27,357 nt of DNA from an uncultured Duganella sp. (GCA_946482635.1 CAMLSG010000058.1:1-27357); one strand, 5' to 3'; positions 14,352 to 22,433 are shown, numbered from the stretch's first letter. Translations and numbers: made by a program. Notes: generated by a model not told the origin, from the sequence alone.

Positions 14352-16480
14352 TACTGCGCGCCCACCAGCGAAGTCACCCGAATCGTCTTCGTCTCCGGAA
14401 TCTCCGAATGCGACAGCACCTTCAACTGCGGCAACGCACGGCGCAGGAACTTGGACAGCAGCGGGCGCAACACCCCAGGCACCAGCAGCACCGGCGTCAC
14501 GCCCAGCGCCTCCTGCTGCGCGGTCGCTGCCGCCGCCTGCTGCGCAATGGTATCGGCCAGCCCCGGCTCAATACCCGCCGCATCGCCGCCGCCACTGGTC
14601 ATGGCCTGCATCAGCAAGCGCTCCAGGCGATTATCCAGCGTCATGACCGACAGCTCGCCACCCGCCGGGAATAGTTGCTGCACAATCGCCCGGCCCAGCG
14701 CCACGCGCACCTGCGCCGTCAGCTCATTCGGATCCTGGGTATGCGGCGTGAACTCGGCCAGGGTCTCAATAATGGTGCGCATATCGCGGATATGCACGCC
14801 CTCGGCCAACAGGTTCTGCAACACCTTCTGCAGCGCCGACAGCGACAGCATCTTCGGCACCAGGTCTTCCACCAGCTTCGGCGAATCTTTGCCCAGGTGA
14901 TCCAGCAACGCCTGCACTTCCGCGCGGCCAAGCAGTTCGGAGGCGTGCGAAGTAATCAGGTGATTCAAGTGGGTCGCCACCACCGTGCCCGCATCGACCA
15001 CGGTATAGCCCATGCCGGTAGCCTGATCGCGCAGCGAAGCGTCGATCCAGATCGCAGGCAGGCCAAAGGCTGGATCGGTGGTCACCATGCCCGGCAGCGT
15101 GCCGCTCGCCATGCCTGGATTAATCGCCAGGAACTGACCGTTGAAGGCCTCGCCGGTGCCTACTTCCACGCCTTTCAGCGTGATGCGATAGGCGGAGGGC
15201 TTGAGTTCGAGGTTGTCGCGGATATGCACCGGCGGCGCCAGGAAGCCCACCTCCTGCGCAAACTTCTTGCGGATGCCCTTGATGCGTTTCAGCAGTTCGC
15301 CGCCCTGGGTCTTGTCGACCAGCGGGATCAGGCGATAGCCTACTTCCAGACCAAGGGTGTCGACCGCCATCACGTCCTGCCAGGTCGCCTCTTCCTGCTC
15401 CGGTGCAGCCTGCGCACCGGCTGCGGCGCCCGCCGCACCGGCACCGCCAGGGCCGCCTGCCTCCTGCGCGGCAACCGTTTCCCCTTTTTCCCTGGCGCGC
15501 TTCTGCATCAGGTAGCCGGAGCCGATCAGGGTCGACGCCAGCAGGATGAACACCAGGTTCGGCATGCCGGGAATCAGTCCCAGGCCGCCGATGATGCCGC
15601 CGGTGATGAACAGCACCTGTGGTTTGCCGAACAACTGGCCAATGACCTGGGTGCCGATGTCGGTATCGGATGCCACGCGCGACACCACGATACCGGCCGC
15701 GATGGAAATCACCAGCGATGGAATCTGCGCCACCAGGCCGTCACCGATCGCCAGCAGCACATAGTTTTTCAACGCGTCGGCAAAGCCCATGTCGTGCTGG
15801 ATCATGCCCACCAGGAGGCCGCCCACCACGTTGATCACGGTTACCAGGATGCCCGCCACGGCGTCGCCGCGCACGTATTTCGAAGCACCGTCCATGGCGC
15901 CGTAGAACTCGGCCTCCTGCGACACTTCATTACGGCGGCGCTTGGCTTCCGGCTCGCCGATCAGGCCCGCATTCAGGTCGGCGTCGATCGCCATCTGCTT
16001 GCCAGGCATTGCATCCAGGGCGAAACGCGCGCCCACTTCAGCGATACGGCCCGCACCCTTGGTCACCACGACGAAGTTGATGATGGTCAGGATCACGAAT
16101 ACCACGATACCGACGGTGTAGTTGCCGCCGATCAGGAAGTGGCCGAAAGCTTCAATCACCTTACCTGCCGCATCCGGGCCGGTGTGGCCTTCGGTCAGCA
16201 CGACGCGGGTCGATGCCACGTTCAGGGACAGGCGCAGCATGGTCGACACCAGCAGCACGGTCGGGAATGCCATGAAGTCCAGCGGCTTGACCGTGTACAG
16301 GCTGGTCAGCAGAACAATGATCGACAGCGCGATATTAAAGCTGAAGAACAGGTCGAGCACGAACGCCGGCAAGGGCAGGATCATCATCGCCAGCAGCATG
16401 ATGATCAGGATCGGTGCGGCCAGCGCTTGGCCGTTACCGGCAATGCCTCTCATCCATGGCGGCATGTTCAGGGCGTTCAT
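14351..16480 (-). CDS. flhA: Flagellar type III export gate protein FlhA
   Basis: FlhA is the large inner-membrane export gate with a cytoplasmic substrate-docking ring. The 709-residue product has an N-terminal half with about eight membrane helices. The FHIPEP-family cytoplasmic loop is present (ARFALDAMPGKQMAIDADLN, EPEAKRRRNEVSQEAEFYGA). A Gly/Ala-rich linker (about 330-355) leads to a soluble C-terminal domain. The latter has typical segments such as VHIRDNLELKP and GYTVVDAGTVVATHLNHLI. It follows flhB by 25 bases. Palindromic copy 2 begins at its stop. Confidence 0.97.
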   Translation of the reverse strand: MNALNMPPWMRGIAGNGQALAAPILIIMLLAMMILPLPAFVLDLFFSFNIALSIIVLLTSLYTVKPLDFMAFPTVLLVSTMLRLSLNVASTRVVLTEGHTGPDAAGKVIEAFGHFLIGGNYTVGIVVFVILTIINFVVVTKGAGRIAEVGARFALDAMPGKQMAIDADLNAGLIGEPEAKRRRNEVSQEAEFYGAMDGASKYVRGDAVAGILVTVINVVGGLLVGMIQHDMGFADALKNYVLLAIGDGLVAQIPSLVISIAAGIVVSRVASDTDIGTQVIGQLFGKPQVLFITGGIIGGLGLIPGMPNLVFILLASTLIGSGYLMQKRAREKGETVAAQEAGGPGGAGAAGAAAGAQAAPEQEEATWQDVMAVDTLGLEVGYRLIPLVDKTQGGELLKRIKGIRKKFAQEVGFLAPPVHIRDNLELKPSAYRITLKGVEVGTGEAFNGQFLAINPGMASGTLPGMVTTDPAFGLPAIWIDASLRDQATGMGYTVVDAGTVVATHLNHLITSHASELLGRAEVQALLDHLGKDSPKLVEDLVPKMLSLSALQKVLQNLLAEGVHIRDMRTIIETLAEFTPHTQDPNELTAQVRVALGRAIVQQLFPAGGELSVMTLDNRLERLLMQAMTSGGGDAAGIEPGLADTIAQQAAAATAQQEALGVTPVLLVPGVLRPLLSKFLRRALPQLKVLSHSEIPETKTIRVTSLVGAQ

Positions 16481-16505
16481 TCTCTGTTACTCCGTTATTA
16501 AAGCT

Positions 16506-17645
16506 TTACTTCGTCTTATTCAGTGGGTCCATATCGTCCGGCACATCGAGCCTGGTCGGACGGTCCGGGTAGCGCAGGCCTGGACGATAGGCCTTGATCT
16601 GGTACACGTACGCCAGCACTTCCGCCACGGCGGCGTACAGGCGCGGCGGGATTTCGTCGCCGATTTCGGTATGCTTGTGCAGGGCACGCGCCAGCGGCGG
16701 CGCCTCCAGGATGGCGACCCGGTGCTCTTTCGCCAGTTCGCGGATCTTGGCGGCCACTTCGTCGGTACCCTTGGCCACCACGCGCGGCGCGCCCTGCCCG
16801 CCTTCGGCATATTTCAGCGCCACCGCATAGTGGGTCGGGTTGGTCACGACGACGTCGGCGGTCGGCACTTCCTGCATCATGCGTTTCTTCGCCATTTCGC
16901 GCTGCAGTTGGCGGATCTTGCCCTTGATTTGCGGGTTGCCGTCCGATTCCTTGGATTCCTGGATCAGCTCCTGGCGCGTCATCTTCAGCTTGTTCGCGTA
17001 GTGCCACATCTGGTACGGGGCATCGATCAGGGCGATGAAGCCCAGTGCGCCAACGATCACGATGAAGCTGAAGCCCAGCATATTCATCACATGCGTGCTG
17101 CCGGTATGCAGCGGCTCGACCATCAGGCCGATGGCCTCCTGCTGCTGGCGCGAAATAACCATATAGGCCACCACGCCCACCACGATGGACTTGCCGATGG
17201 CCTTGACCAGCTCCACCAGCGAGTTGGTGGAGAACATATTGCCAATCCCCGTGATGGGGTTCAGCTTCATGAAATTGGGAGTAAAGGCCTTTGCCGAAAA
17301 CAGCCAGCCGCCGACCAGCAGCGGCGACGCCAGCGCCACCACCATCACGGCAACGGCAATCGGCAGGCAGGCCAGCATCACGTGCACCACATCGACCAGG
17401 ATGCGGGTCACCAGGACGTCGGGGTTATAGACTTGCTCGCGCGTCAGCGACAGCCCGGATGTGAGGCTGCGGCTCAATTCGCGCACCAGGCCGGAACCGG
17501 TCATCCACAGGCCGGCACCCGCTGCCATGAGAACGGTAAAGGTCGCGACTTCGCGCGACCTGGGTACGTCCCCTTCTTCACGCGCCTGCTCGAGGCGCCT
17601 CTGTGACGCGGGTTCTGTTTTCTCGGCTTCGCTGTCTTCAGCCAT
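16506..17645 (-). CDS. flhB: Flagellar export switch protein FlhB
   Basis: FlhB is an inner-membrane export component that switches substrate specificity from rod/hook to filament proteins. The 379-residue product opens AEDSEAEKTEPASQRRLEQA, the FlhB N-terminal signature, followed by four membrane helices. The autocleavage motif NPTH is at residues 269-272, with HYAVALKY following. AGGAGCGG precedes the ATG at 17645. It is the first gene of the minus-strand flhBA block. The 81-base gap to the hydrolase gene upstream contains its promoter region, but no clear core was identified. Confidence 0.97.
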   Translation of the reverse strand: MAEDSEAEKTEPASQRRLEQAREEGDVPRSREVATFTVLMAAGAGLWMTGSGLVRELSRSLTSGLSLTREQVYNPDVLVTRILVDVVHVMLACLPIAVAVMVVALASPLLVGGWLFSAKAFTPNFMKLNPITGIGNMFSTNSLVELVKAIGKSIVVGVVAYMVISRQQQEAIGLMVEPLHTGSTHVMNMLGFSFIVIVGALGFIALIDAPYQMWHYANKLKMTRQELIQESKESDGNPQIKGKIRQLQREMAKKRMMQEVPTADVVVTNPTHYAVALKYAEGGQGAPRVVAKGTDEVAAKIRELAKEHRVAILEAPPLARALHKHTEIGDEIPPRLYAAVAEVLAYVYQIKAYRPGLRYPDRPTRLDVPDDMDPLNKTK

Positions 17646-17726
17646 TCACCGCTCCTGTTATCGACCGTGCCATTATCGCTGCGGCCGAGCAAGAGCTATC
17701 GCTGGAAAAAGCGGGGAAAACCTGCC

Positions 17727-18758
17727 TTACTCGGCCTCCTCGGCGGTTGGTGCCGCCTCAGGCACGGCCTTTGGACGGCCCAATTGCCAGACTTGCTGGT
17801 CGATGGCGCCGAAGATGGACTTGCCGTCGGCATCCAGCATTTCGATCTTGATGGTGTCGCCGAAGGACATGAAGGATGTTGTCGGCTTGCCATCGGCGAT
17901 CATTTCCAGGCAGCGCTTTTCGGCGATGCAGGAGTAGCCCTTCTTCGCATCCTTGTTGGATACGGTGCCGGAGCCGACGATGGTGCCGGCACGCGCATTG
18001 CGGGTCTTCACCAGGTGGGAAATCAGCTGGGCGAAGTTGAAGACCATGTCGACGCCGGCATTCGGCTGGCCTACCAGCTTGCCATTCCAGGTCGAACGCA
18101 GCGGCAGGTGAACCTTGGCATCCTTCCACGCCTCGCCCAGTTCGTCCGGCGTAACCGCTACAGGCGAAAAGCTGCTGGCCGGCTTGGACTGGAAGAAGCC
18201 GAAGCCTTTTGCCAGTTCTTCCGGGATCAGGTTGCGCAGCGATACGTCGTTGACCAGCATTAGCAGGCGAATTTGCTGGAAAGCCTGGTCGGGCGTGGCG
18301 CCCATTGGCACATCGTCGGTGATAACAGCGATTTCCGATTCGAAGTCGATACCCCACTCTTCATGCTTCAACTCGATGTCGTCGCAGGGGCCGATGAAGT
18401 CATCGCTGCCGCCCTGGTACATCAGCGGGTCCTCCCAGAACGAGGCCGGCATGTCGGCATTGCGCGCCTTGCGTACCAATTCGACGTGGTTGACGTAGGC
18501 CGAACCGTCGGCCCACTGGTAGGCGCGCGGCAGCGGGGCCATGCAGTGCTTCGGTTCGAAGTCGAAGCTGCGGCGGGCTTTGCCCTCGTTCAGTTGGCGA
18601 TACAGGTCGTCAAGCTGGGGCGAGATGAAATTCCAGTCATCCAGAGCACGCTGCAGGCTGCGGGCGATGCCATCGGCGACCACGGCGGTCTTCAGGTCAC
18701 GGGATACGACGATCAACTGGCCGTCGCGGGTACCGTCTTTGAGGGTGGCAAGTTTCAT
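17727..18758 (-). CDS. Fumarylacetoacetate hydrolase (FAH) family protein
   Basis: This is probably a cytoplasmic metal-dependent hydrolase or hydratase acting on a beta-diketone acid, as in tyrosine or aromatic breakdown; the exact substrate is unknown. The 343-residue product has a short N-terminal domain (MKLATLKDGTRDGQLIVVSR). The FAH barrel follows: HEEWGIDFESEIAVITDD carries the acidic metal ligands, VNDVSLRNLIPEE the next, and AGTIVGSGTVSNKD the active-site loop. FAH barrels are usually 220-280 residues plus the N-terminal part, so the length fits. No partner degradation genes adjoin it. It is divergent from the small membrane protein at 18851-19255. Confidence 0.88.
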   Translation of the reverse strand: MKLATLKDGTRDGQLIVVSRDLKTAVVADGIARSLQRALDDWNFISPQLDDLYRQLNEGKARRSFDFEPKHCMAPLPRAYQWADGSAYVNHVELVRKARNADMPASFWEDPLMYQGGSDDFIGPCDDIELKHEEWGIDFESEIAVITDDVPMGATPDQAFQQIRLLMLVNDVSLRNLIPEELAKGFGFFQSKPASSFSPVAVTPDELGEAWKDAKVHLPLRSTWNGKLVGQPNAGVDMVFNFAQLISHLVKTRNARAGTIVGSGTVSNKDAKKGYSCIAEKRCLEMIADGKPTTSFMSFGDTIKIEMLDADGKSIFGAIDQQVWQLGRPKAVPEAAPTAEEAE

Positions 18759-18783
18759 TTTAGGAATGCTATCGATTCAGTAG

Positions 18784-18822
18784 AGATAATCAATTTTACC
18801 TCTTAGATGCGAATCATTACCA
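18784..18822. promoter_or_regulatory. Fur-box-like sites between divergent genes
   Basis: TGCGAATCATTACCA (18808-18822) matches the 7-1-7 Fur pattern TGATAAT-x-ATTATCA at 11 of 14 arm positions. A weaker site, AGATAATCAATTTTA (18784-18798), matches at about 10. Both lie in the 92-base gap between the FAH-family gene (minus) and the DUF2061-like gene (plus). The match is seen; iron control is inferred and such AT-rich matches can occur by chance. Confidence 0.35.
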
Positions 18823-18850
18823 TTTGGCTCAACTAGAAAGGAATTCGATC

Positions 18851-19255
18851 ATGGCAATCGCAGCGAAGAAAATGAGCCAGGTAACCGCCCACATGGGCAT
18901 CGCTTTCGGCCTGATGTATGTGCTGACTGGGTCGGTGGCATTCGGCGGCCTCGCTGCTGTGCTGGAGCCGGTGATCAATGTTGTGCTGCTGCCATTCCAT
19001 GAACGGGCCTGGCACGCACTGCGCAAACGTTTCAGCGTGCGCCGGGTCGCGCTTATCGCAGCCGAAAAAGTGTCGCAAACCCTCATGCATGCGCTTGTCG
19101 CATTTGCCACTTTGTACGCGGCGACCGGCTCGCTCGCCTTTGGTGGTCTTGCGGCCGTGCTGGAGCCCATCATCAACGTCATCGCCCTGCCCTTCCATGA
19201 CCGCCTGTTCGACCGCCACATAATGCGAGCCGGCGAATCGCCTATGGCTGCCTGA
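18851..19255 (+). CDS. Small membrane protein with two DUF2061-like repeats
   Basis: Function unknown. I chose the ATG at 18851 (134 residues, MAIAAKKMSQ) because AGGA lies 9 bases upstream; the longer reading to 18824 adds unsupported residues. The protein is an internal duplication with a 66-residue offset. Each unit has the form SQ-x-H-(hydrophobic)-Y-x-x-TGS-x-AFGGLAAVLEP-x-IN-x-PFH(E/D)R. TGS is at 26-28 and 92-94, and PFHER/PFHDR at 48-52 and 114-118. Each unit contributes about two membrane segments. The TG...E...HERxW pattern resembles Pfam DUF2061. The gene lies beside Fur-like sites. Confidence 0.8.
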   Translation: MAIAAKKMSQVTAHMGIAFGLMYVLTGSVAFGGLAAVLEPVINVVLLPFHERAWHALRKRFSVRRVALIAAEKVSQTLMHALVAFATLYAATGSLAFGGLAAVLEPIINVIALPFHDRLFDRHIMRAGESPMAA

Positions 19256-19294
19256 CAATAACCGTCGGGCATACCAGCGGATGCGTCTCGGCGG

Positions 19295-19651
19295 CTACCG
19301 TCGTAACAATTCCGGCGGCACGCTGGCGCTGTCAATGAGGGCGTGAATCCAGTTCAACAATTGTTCCGGCGTGGCTTGCTCCAGAACCTGGGCACCGGCC
19401 TGCGAAAGCGGCTTTCCAGCATGCTCGAGCAGTAACCTTACAGTATTGCGCCGCTCAGCCAACAGGGCGTTTTTTGCCCCTTCCTGCTGTCCCTCTTGCC
19501 AACCTTCCTGCAGCCCTTCCTGGCGCCCTTCTTGCCGCCCTTCTTGCAGTCCTTCTCGCAAGCCTTCCTCCCTTCCCTCGCGTCGACCGCGGAGCAAGGT
19601 TCGGTACTCGAGTACCTCAGTGTAGTTACGAAAATCATGTTCAAACATCAT
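19295..19651 (-). CDS. Candidate internally translated C-terminal Rpn product (RpnS-like antitoxin)
   Basis: This is the same reading frame as the full rpn gene, starting at ATG 19649-19651 (Met231; Met232 follows). GGAGAAG (19658-19664) lies 6 bases upstream, close to ideal. The product would be 118 residues: a short helix (MMFEHDFRNYTEVLEYRTLL), nine G-x-x-E repeats, and the C-terminal domain ending SVPPELLRR. In the published Rpn systems a separately translated C-terminal part (RpnS) blocks the full-length toxin, and its dimer helix carries four-residue repeats. The start signal and repeats are seen here; separate translation and antitoxin activity are inferred. Confidence 0.55.
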   Translation of the reverse strand: MMFEHDFRNYTEVLEYRTLLRGRREGREEGLREGLQEGRQEGRQEGLQEGWQEGQQEGAKNALLAERRNTVRLLLEHAGKPLSQAGAQVLEQATPEQLLNWIHALIDSASVPPELLRR

Positions 19652-20341
19652 GGCGATCTTCTCCATAGTAAGTGCCCGCCCCAGATCTGCGTCAGGAAAC
19701 TGGGCAGAGAGACGCATCTGCACCCAAGCAGTAAGCGTCCTCGACAACAAATCATTGTGTTGGCGCTCAAGCCACACGGACAACAATCGCGTCAGCGCAG
19801 GTATATCGGTCGCTTCGTCATCGGCCCGGTCAATTTCAAGCACGGCTCTGATGACACCCGGTCCTATGCTTCGATCAATCAGCACATAATTTAGTTCCGG
19901 CTGCAGCGATTCCAGTCCGGGAGGAGCCTGGGGCCGGAATGCCCCCAGCGATTTACGGTACGGCCATGCCTCACGTCCGCTATAGACAACGATGGGCAGC
20001 AGCAGCGGTTCCTTTCCGTGAGTTGCCCGACGCGCCTTGATGAGGTCATCGGAAAGTAGCGCTGCGTAACCCTGCATGCGTGTCGCCATCCACTTGTCGG
20101 GGATCGATTGGAATTCGATAAGCATATAAATGCTCGGGCGGCGGAATCGATGCACACACCACACTACATCATCATCACGGTGCGTCCCATTCGGCGATAC
20201 ATAACTGGCATTCAGGCGTACAAAGTCGCTGGGACAAACCTTTTTCGTCCATCCCTGCGGCACAGCCACACGCAACAACTCGCGCGCCAACTCGGGGAAC
20301 GAAAACAGTTGCTTATAGCCGGTATCGCTGGGGAAAGCCAT
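19295..20341 (-). CDS. Rpn family PD-(D/E)XK nuclease (RpnL-like, candidate phage-defence toxin)
   Basis: This belongs to the recombination-promoting nuclease (Rpn / transposase_31-like) family. The 348-residue product opens SDTGYKQLFSFPELARELL, the family N-terminus. The nuclease core has HRDDDVVW (Asp cluster, residues 56-58), then YMLIEFQS (E76-x-Q78), with LLPIVVYSG further on. Residues 252-287 are nine tetrapeptide repeats (G-x-x-E), followed by a short helical C-terminal domain. The start ATG has only a poor ribosome site (AGGAG 17 bases away), whereas an internal ATG has a strong one. Some members are toxin-antitoxin genes-within-genes active against phage; this one has the same parts. 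Base composition is less GC-rich than the flagellar genes, so transfer is possible. Confidence 0.88.
   Translation of the reverse strand: MAFPSDTGYKQLFSFPELARELLRVAVPQGWTKKVCPSDFVRLNASYVSPNGTHRDDDVVWCVHRFRRPSIYMLIEFQSIPDKWMATRMQGYAALLSDDLIKARRATHGKEPLLLPIVVYSGREAWPYRKSLGAFRPQAPPGLESLQPELNYVLIDRSIGPGVIRAVLEIDRADDEATDIPALTRLLSVWLERQHNDLLSRTLTAWVQMRLSAQFPDADLGRALTMEKIAMMFEHDFRNYTEVLEYRTLLRGRREGREEGLREGLQEGRQEGRQEGLQEGWQEGQQEGAKNALLAERRNTVRLLLEHAGKPLSQAGAQVLEQATPEQLLNWIHALIDSASVPPELLRR
19481..19588 (-). repeat. 12-base in-frame tandem repeat tract in rpn
   Basis: Nine consecutive 12-base units encode G-x-x-E tetrapeptides (GRRE, GREE, GLRE, GLQE, GRQE, GRQE, GLQE, GWQE, GQQE). On the plus strand the units read like CCCTTCCTGCAG with small variations. 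Gain or loss of a unit keeps the reading frame, so repeat number could vary between strains. The translated tract is likely helical. Confidence 0.9.
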
Positions 20342-20468
20342 GCATGAAGTCTATGCGGCTCCTGGCCAAGGGCTTTGGGCAAGCGCAAGTCCGGTGTGCG
20401 ACAGCGAACGGACGCTTGTCGCTCGCGAGCCTAATCTCCACGCATCAAGTTCGAGCCGGGAGGCGAAT

Positions 20469-20846
20469 ATGCTGGCGGACAAAGATGCGATTGCAATGAT
20501 TGCGGTAAAGGACCTGGCCGCTGCCGCCAGTTTCTATGGAAATGTGCTCGGACTGGAAAAGCTCGACAGTCCGGAACAGGAAGTGCTGTTTTTCCGTAGC
20601 GGCGCTACCAGGCTCAATGTCTATCACTCTCCCTACGCTGGAACCAATAAGGCGACTTACGTGATGTGGAACGTCGGCAGCGAACTGGAGGCGATCGCAG
20701 CACGGCTGAAATCCCATGGCGTCAAATTCGAGCACTACGACCTGCCTGGCCTGGCACTCGAAGGCGACATCCACGTCGGCGGCGACATGAAAGTGGCCTG
20801 GTTCAAGGATGTCGACGGCAATATCCTCAGCATTGTGAGCGGCTAG
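20469..20846 (+). CDS. VOC superfamily (glyoxalase/bleomycin resistance/dioxygenase fold) protein
   Basis: This is a small cytoplasmic VOC-fold protein; the substrate is unknown. I chose the ATG at 20469 because GGGAGG (20458-20463) is 5 bases upstream. The longer frame to 20340 adds 43 residues with no family look. The 125-residue product has the single-module VOC pattern: AMIAVKDLAAAASFYGNVLG (beta strand then helix), VLFFRSGATRLNVYHS, and the end WFKDVDGNILSIVSG, with the usual D-x-x-GN-x-L motif. A single module suggests it works as a dimer. The stop is overlapped by the ribosome site of the EF-hand gene downstream, so the two may be co-transcribed. Confidence 0.85.
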   Translation: MLADKDAIAMIAVKDLAAAASFYGNVLGLEKLDSPEQEVLFFRSGATRLNVYHSPYAGTNKATYVMWNVGSELEAIAARLKSHGVKFEHYDLPGLALEGDIHVGGDMKVAWFKDVDGNILSIVSG

Positions 20847-20855
20847 GAGGCACAA

Positions 20856-21278
20856 ATGAAAGCACTCAGCTTGATCGCAGGAGCCCTGCTGTCGGCCCAG
20901 GCATTCGCCGGACCGGCAATCGACAAGGAATTCGCTTCAATGGATAGCGACCACGACGGCAAGGTGTCCGCAGCCGAACATGCAGCAGGCGCGAAAATGA
21001 TGTTCGGGAAAATGGACGCCAACCACGATGGCAAAGTGACTGCCGCGGAGATGACCGCAGCTCACCAGGCAATCACAGGCCAGGCGGCGAAGAAGTCGGA
21101 TATGCCTGCCACCGACAAGATCAAGGCCGTTGATTCGGACGGCGATGGCGTGCTCACCGCCGACGAACATGCCAAGGCATCCGCATCCATGTTCGTAAAA
21201 ATGGACGCTGACAAGGACGGCTTCCTGAGCAAGCAGGAAATGGCCGCAGGACATGCGGCCATGATGAAGAAGCAGTAG
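20856..21278 (+). CDS. Secreted/periplasmic protein with four EF-hand Ca2+ loops
   Basis: Probably a calcium-binding periplasmic protein; the partner is unknown. The 140-residue product begins with a signal peptide (MKALSLIAGALLSAQAFAG, cleavage after AFA). Four EF-hand loops follow: DSDHDGKVSAAE, DANHDGKVTAAE, DSDGDGVLTADE and DADKDGFLSKQE, all with D at positions 1, 3 and 5 or equivalents and a final E. They are arranged as two pairs separated by a Lys/Ala-rich linker. AGGAGG precedes the ATG by 5 bases. Its stop directly abuts the stop of the convergent rsuA gene. Confidence 0.88.
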   Translation: MKALSLIAGALLSAQAFAGPAIDKEFASMDSDHDGKVSAAEHAAGAKMMFGKMDANHDGKVTAAEMTAAHQAITGQAAKKSDMPATDKIKAVDSDGDGVLTADEHAKASASMFVKMDADKDGFLSKQEMAAGHAAMMKKQ

Positions 21279-21995
21279 TCAGGCCGGCGCCAGCAGCGCG
21301 AGCTGTTCGGGAGTGAGGTAGCACCACTCGCCTTCCTGCAGGCCGAGCGAGTCGAGCTGCAGTTGGCCGATGGCGGAACGGTGCAGCGCGGCGCAGTGAT
21401 TGCCCGCAGCAGCCAGCATGCGCTTGACCTGGTGGTACTTGCCCTGCTCGAGCACGATCTCGAGCTGGTTCTCGCCGCGCTTGATGCAGGTGACGGCGGC
21501 CAGCGGGGCCGGTTCGTCGTGCAACTGGACACCTGCCAGCATCTGGGCCACAAGTTCGTCGGTCACCGGTTCCGCCGTGGTGGCCAGGTAGACCTTGGGC
21601 ACATGCCGTTTGGGCGAAGACTGGGCGTGGATGAACGGGCCATCATCGGACATCAGCAGCATGCCGGTCGTGTCATGGTCCAGGCGCCCAACCGGCTGGA
21701 GTTCGCGCCAGGTAAATTGCTCAGGAAGCAAGGTCAGCACGCCAGGGTGATGGCTGGGCTTGCGGGAGCATTCATAGTCGGACGGTTTGTACAGCGCAAT
21801 ATAGAGGTGCTCGCGGTAAACCCACTCTTCGCCAAACACTTCCAGCACTAGGCCGTCGGTTTCGATAGTCGCTTTATAGTTCTCCTGCACTTCGCCGCCG
21901 ATGGAAACGTCACCGTCTTCAATCAGGGCGCGGCAGTATTTACGGGTGCCGAAGCCTTGCGACTGCAGGATTCGGTCCAGGGATAATTTACTCAT
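21279..21995 (-). CDS. rsuA: 16S rRNA pseudouridine synthase, RsuA type
   Basis: This protein converts a uridine of 16S rRNA (position 516 in E. coli) to pseudouridine. From the ATG at 21995 the product has 238 residues. It has an S4 RNA-binding domain at the N-terminus (LDRILQSQGFGTRKYCRALI, about 6-50). The catalytic core contains GRLDHDTTGMLLM with the catalytic Asp at 106, then KVYLATT and the late QGKYHQVKRMLAAAGN motif, which is RsuA/RluE/RluB-like. RluF or RluE are possible alternatives. A longer TTG reading to 22052 is unlikely. No clear ribosome site precedes the ATG. Confidence 0.9.
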   Translation of the reverse strand: MSKLSLDRILQSQGFGTRKYCRALIEDGDVSIGGEVQENYKATIETDGLVLEVFGEEWVYREHLYIALYKPSDYECSRKPSHHPGVLTLLPEQFTWRELQPVGRLDHDTTGMLLMSDDGPFIHAQSSPKRHVPKVYLATTAEPVTDELVAQMLAGVQLHDEPAPLAAVTCIKRGENQLEIVLEQGKYHQVKRMLAAAGNHCAALHRSAIGQLQLDSLGLQEGEWCYLTPEQLALLAPA

Positions 21996-22139
21996 GGGGC
22001 GGGATTTTACCGGATTTACGCTACCGCAAGCCTCCCTATTGATGCAGATCAAAGGGCGTGACAGTCGAGTTGGTACACTTAAATAGCATTAGGAATCTGC
22101 TGACTGGGCTATAGGAATATCTTAGGGAGATCTCAGCAA

Positions 22140-22433
22140 ATGAAACTCATCATCAATCGCAAGTCGCTGGCACAGGCCCATGCCGCCTCGCTGGAAACCA
22201 AGCTGGCCGTCGCGCGCTGGAGTGGACAGGCAGGTGCGATGCCGCAGGCGTTGTGGCGGAATCAACAGGGCGCAGAGTTGCTGGAATGGCTAGTGCAAGG
22301 CGGCTTTTCGGCCGAAGAACAGAAGGCAGAAACGAAAACAGCGGCCAGGGGCCGCCGTTCTCTTGCCTCCCAAAGAGACAGTGACGAGGAATGTGAATTC
22401 ACTCAAGTCCGCATCCGTAATGCGGCTGCGTAG
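22140..22433 (+). CDS. Small hypothetical protein (97 residues)
   Basis: I do not recognise it. It is a soluble protein without signal peptide or membrane helix. It opens MKLIINRKSLAQAHAASLET, is Ala/Gln-rich in the first half, and has a central LWRNQQGAELLEWLVQGGFS segment that looks amphipathic helical. The C-terminal third is charged and low in complexity. AGGGAGA at 22124-22130 lies about 9 bases before the ATG, which supports translation. It is isolated between rsuA (divergent) and sppA (convergent). It could be a real small gene; confidence is limited. Confidence 0.5.
   Translation: MKLIINRKSLAQAHAASLETKLAVARWSGQAGAMPQALWRNQQGAELLEWLVQGGFSAEEQKAETKTAARGRRSLASQRDSDEECEFTQVRIRNAAA

Noticed and set aside
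14675..16501. A 608-residue plus-strand open frame opposite flhA
   Set aside because: Antisense shadow of FlhA; no recognisable motif.
17706..17726. Possible terminator after the FAH-family gene (imperfect stem then T-run on the minus strand)
   Set aside because: The stem has mismatches and few pairs; too weak to call without transcript data.
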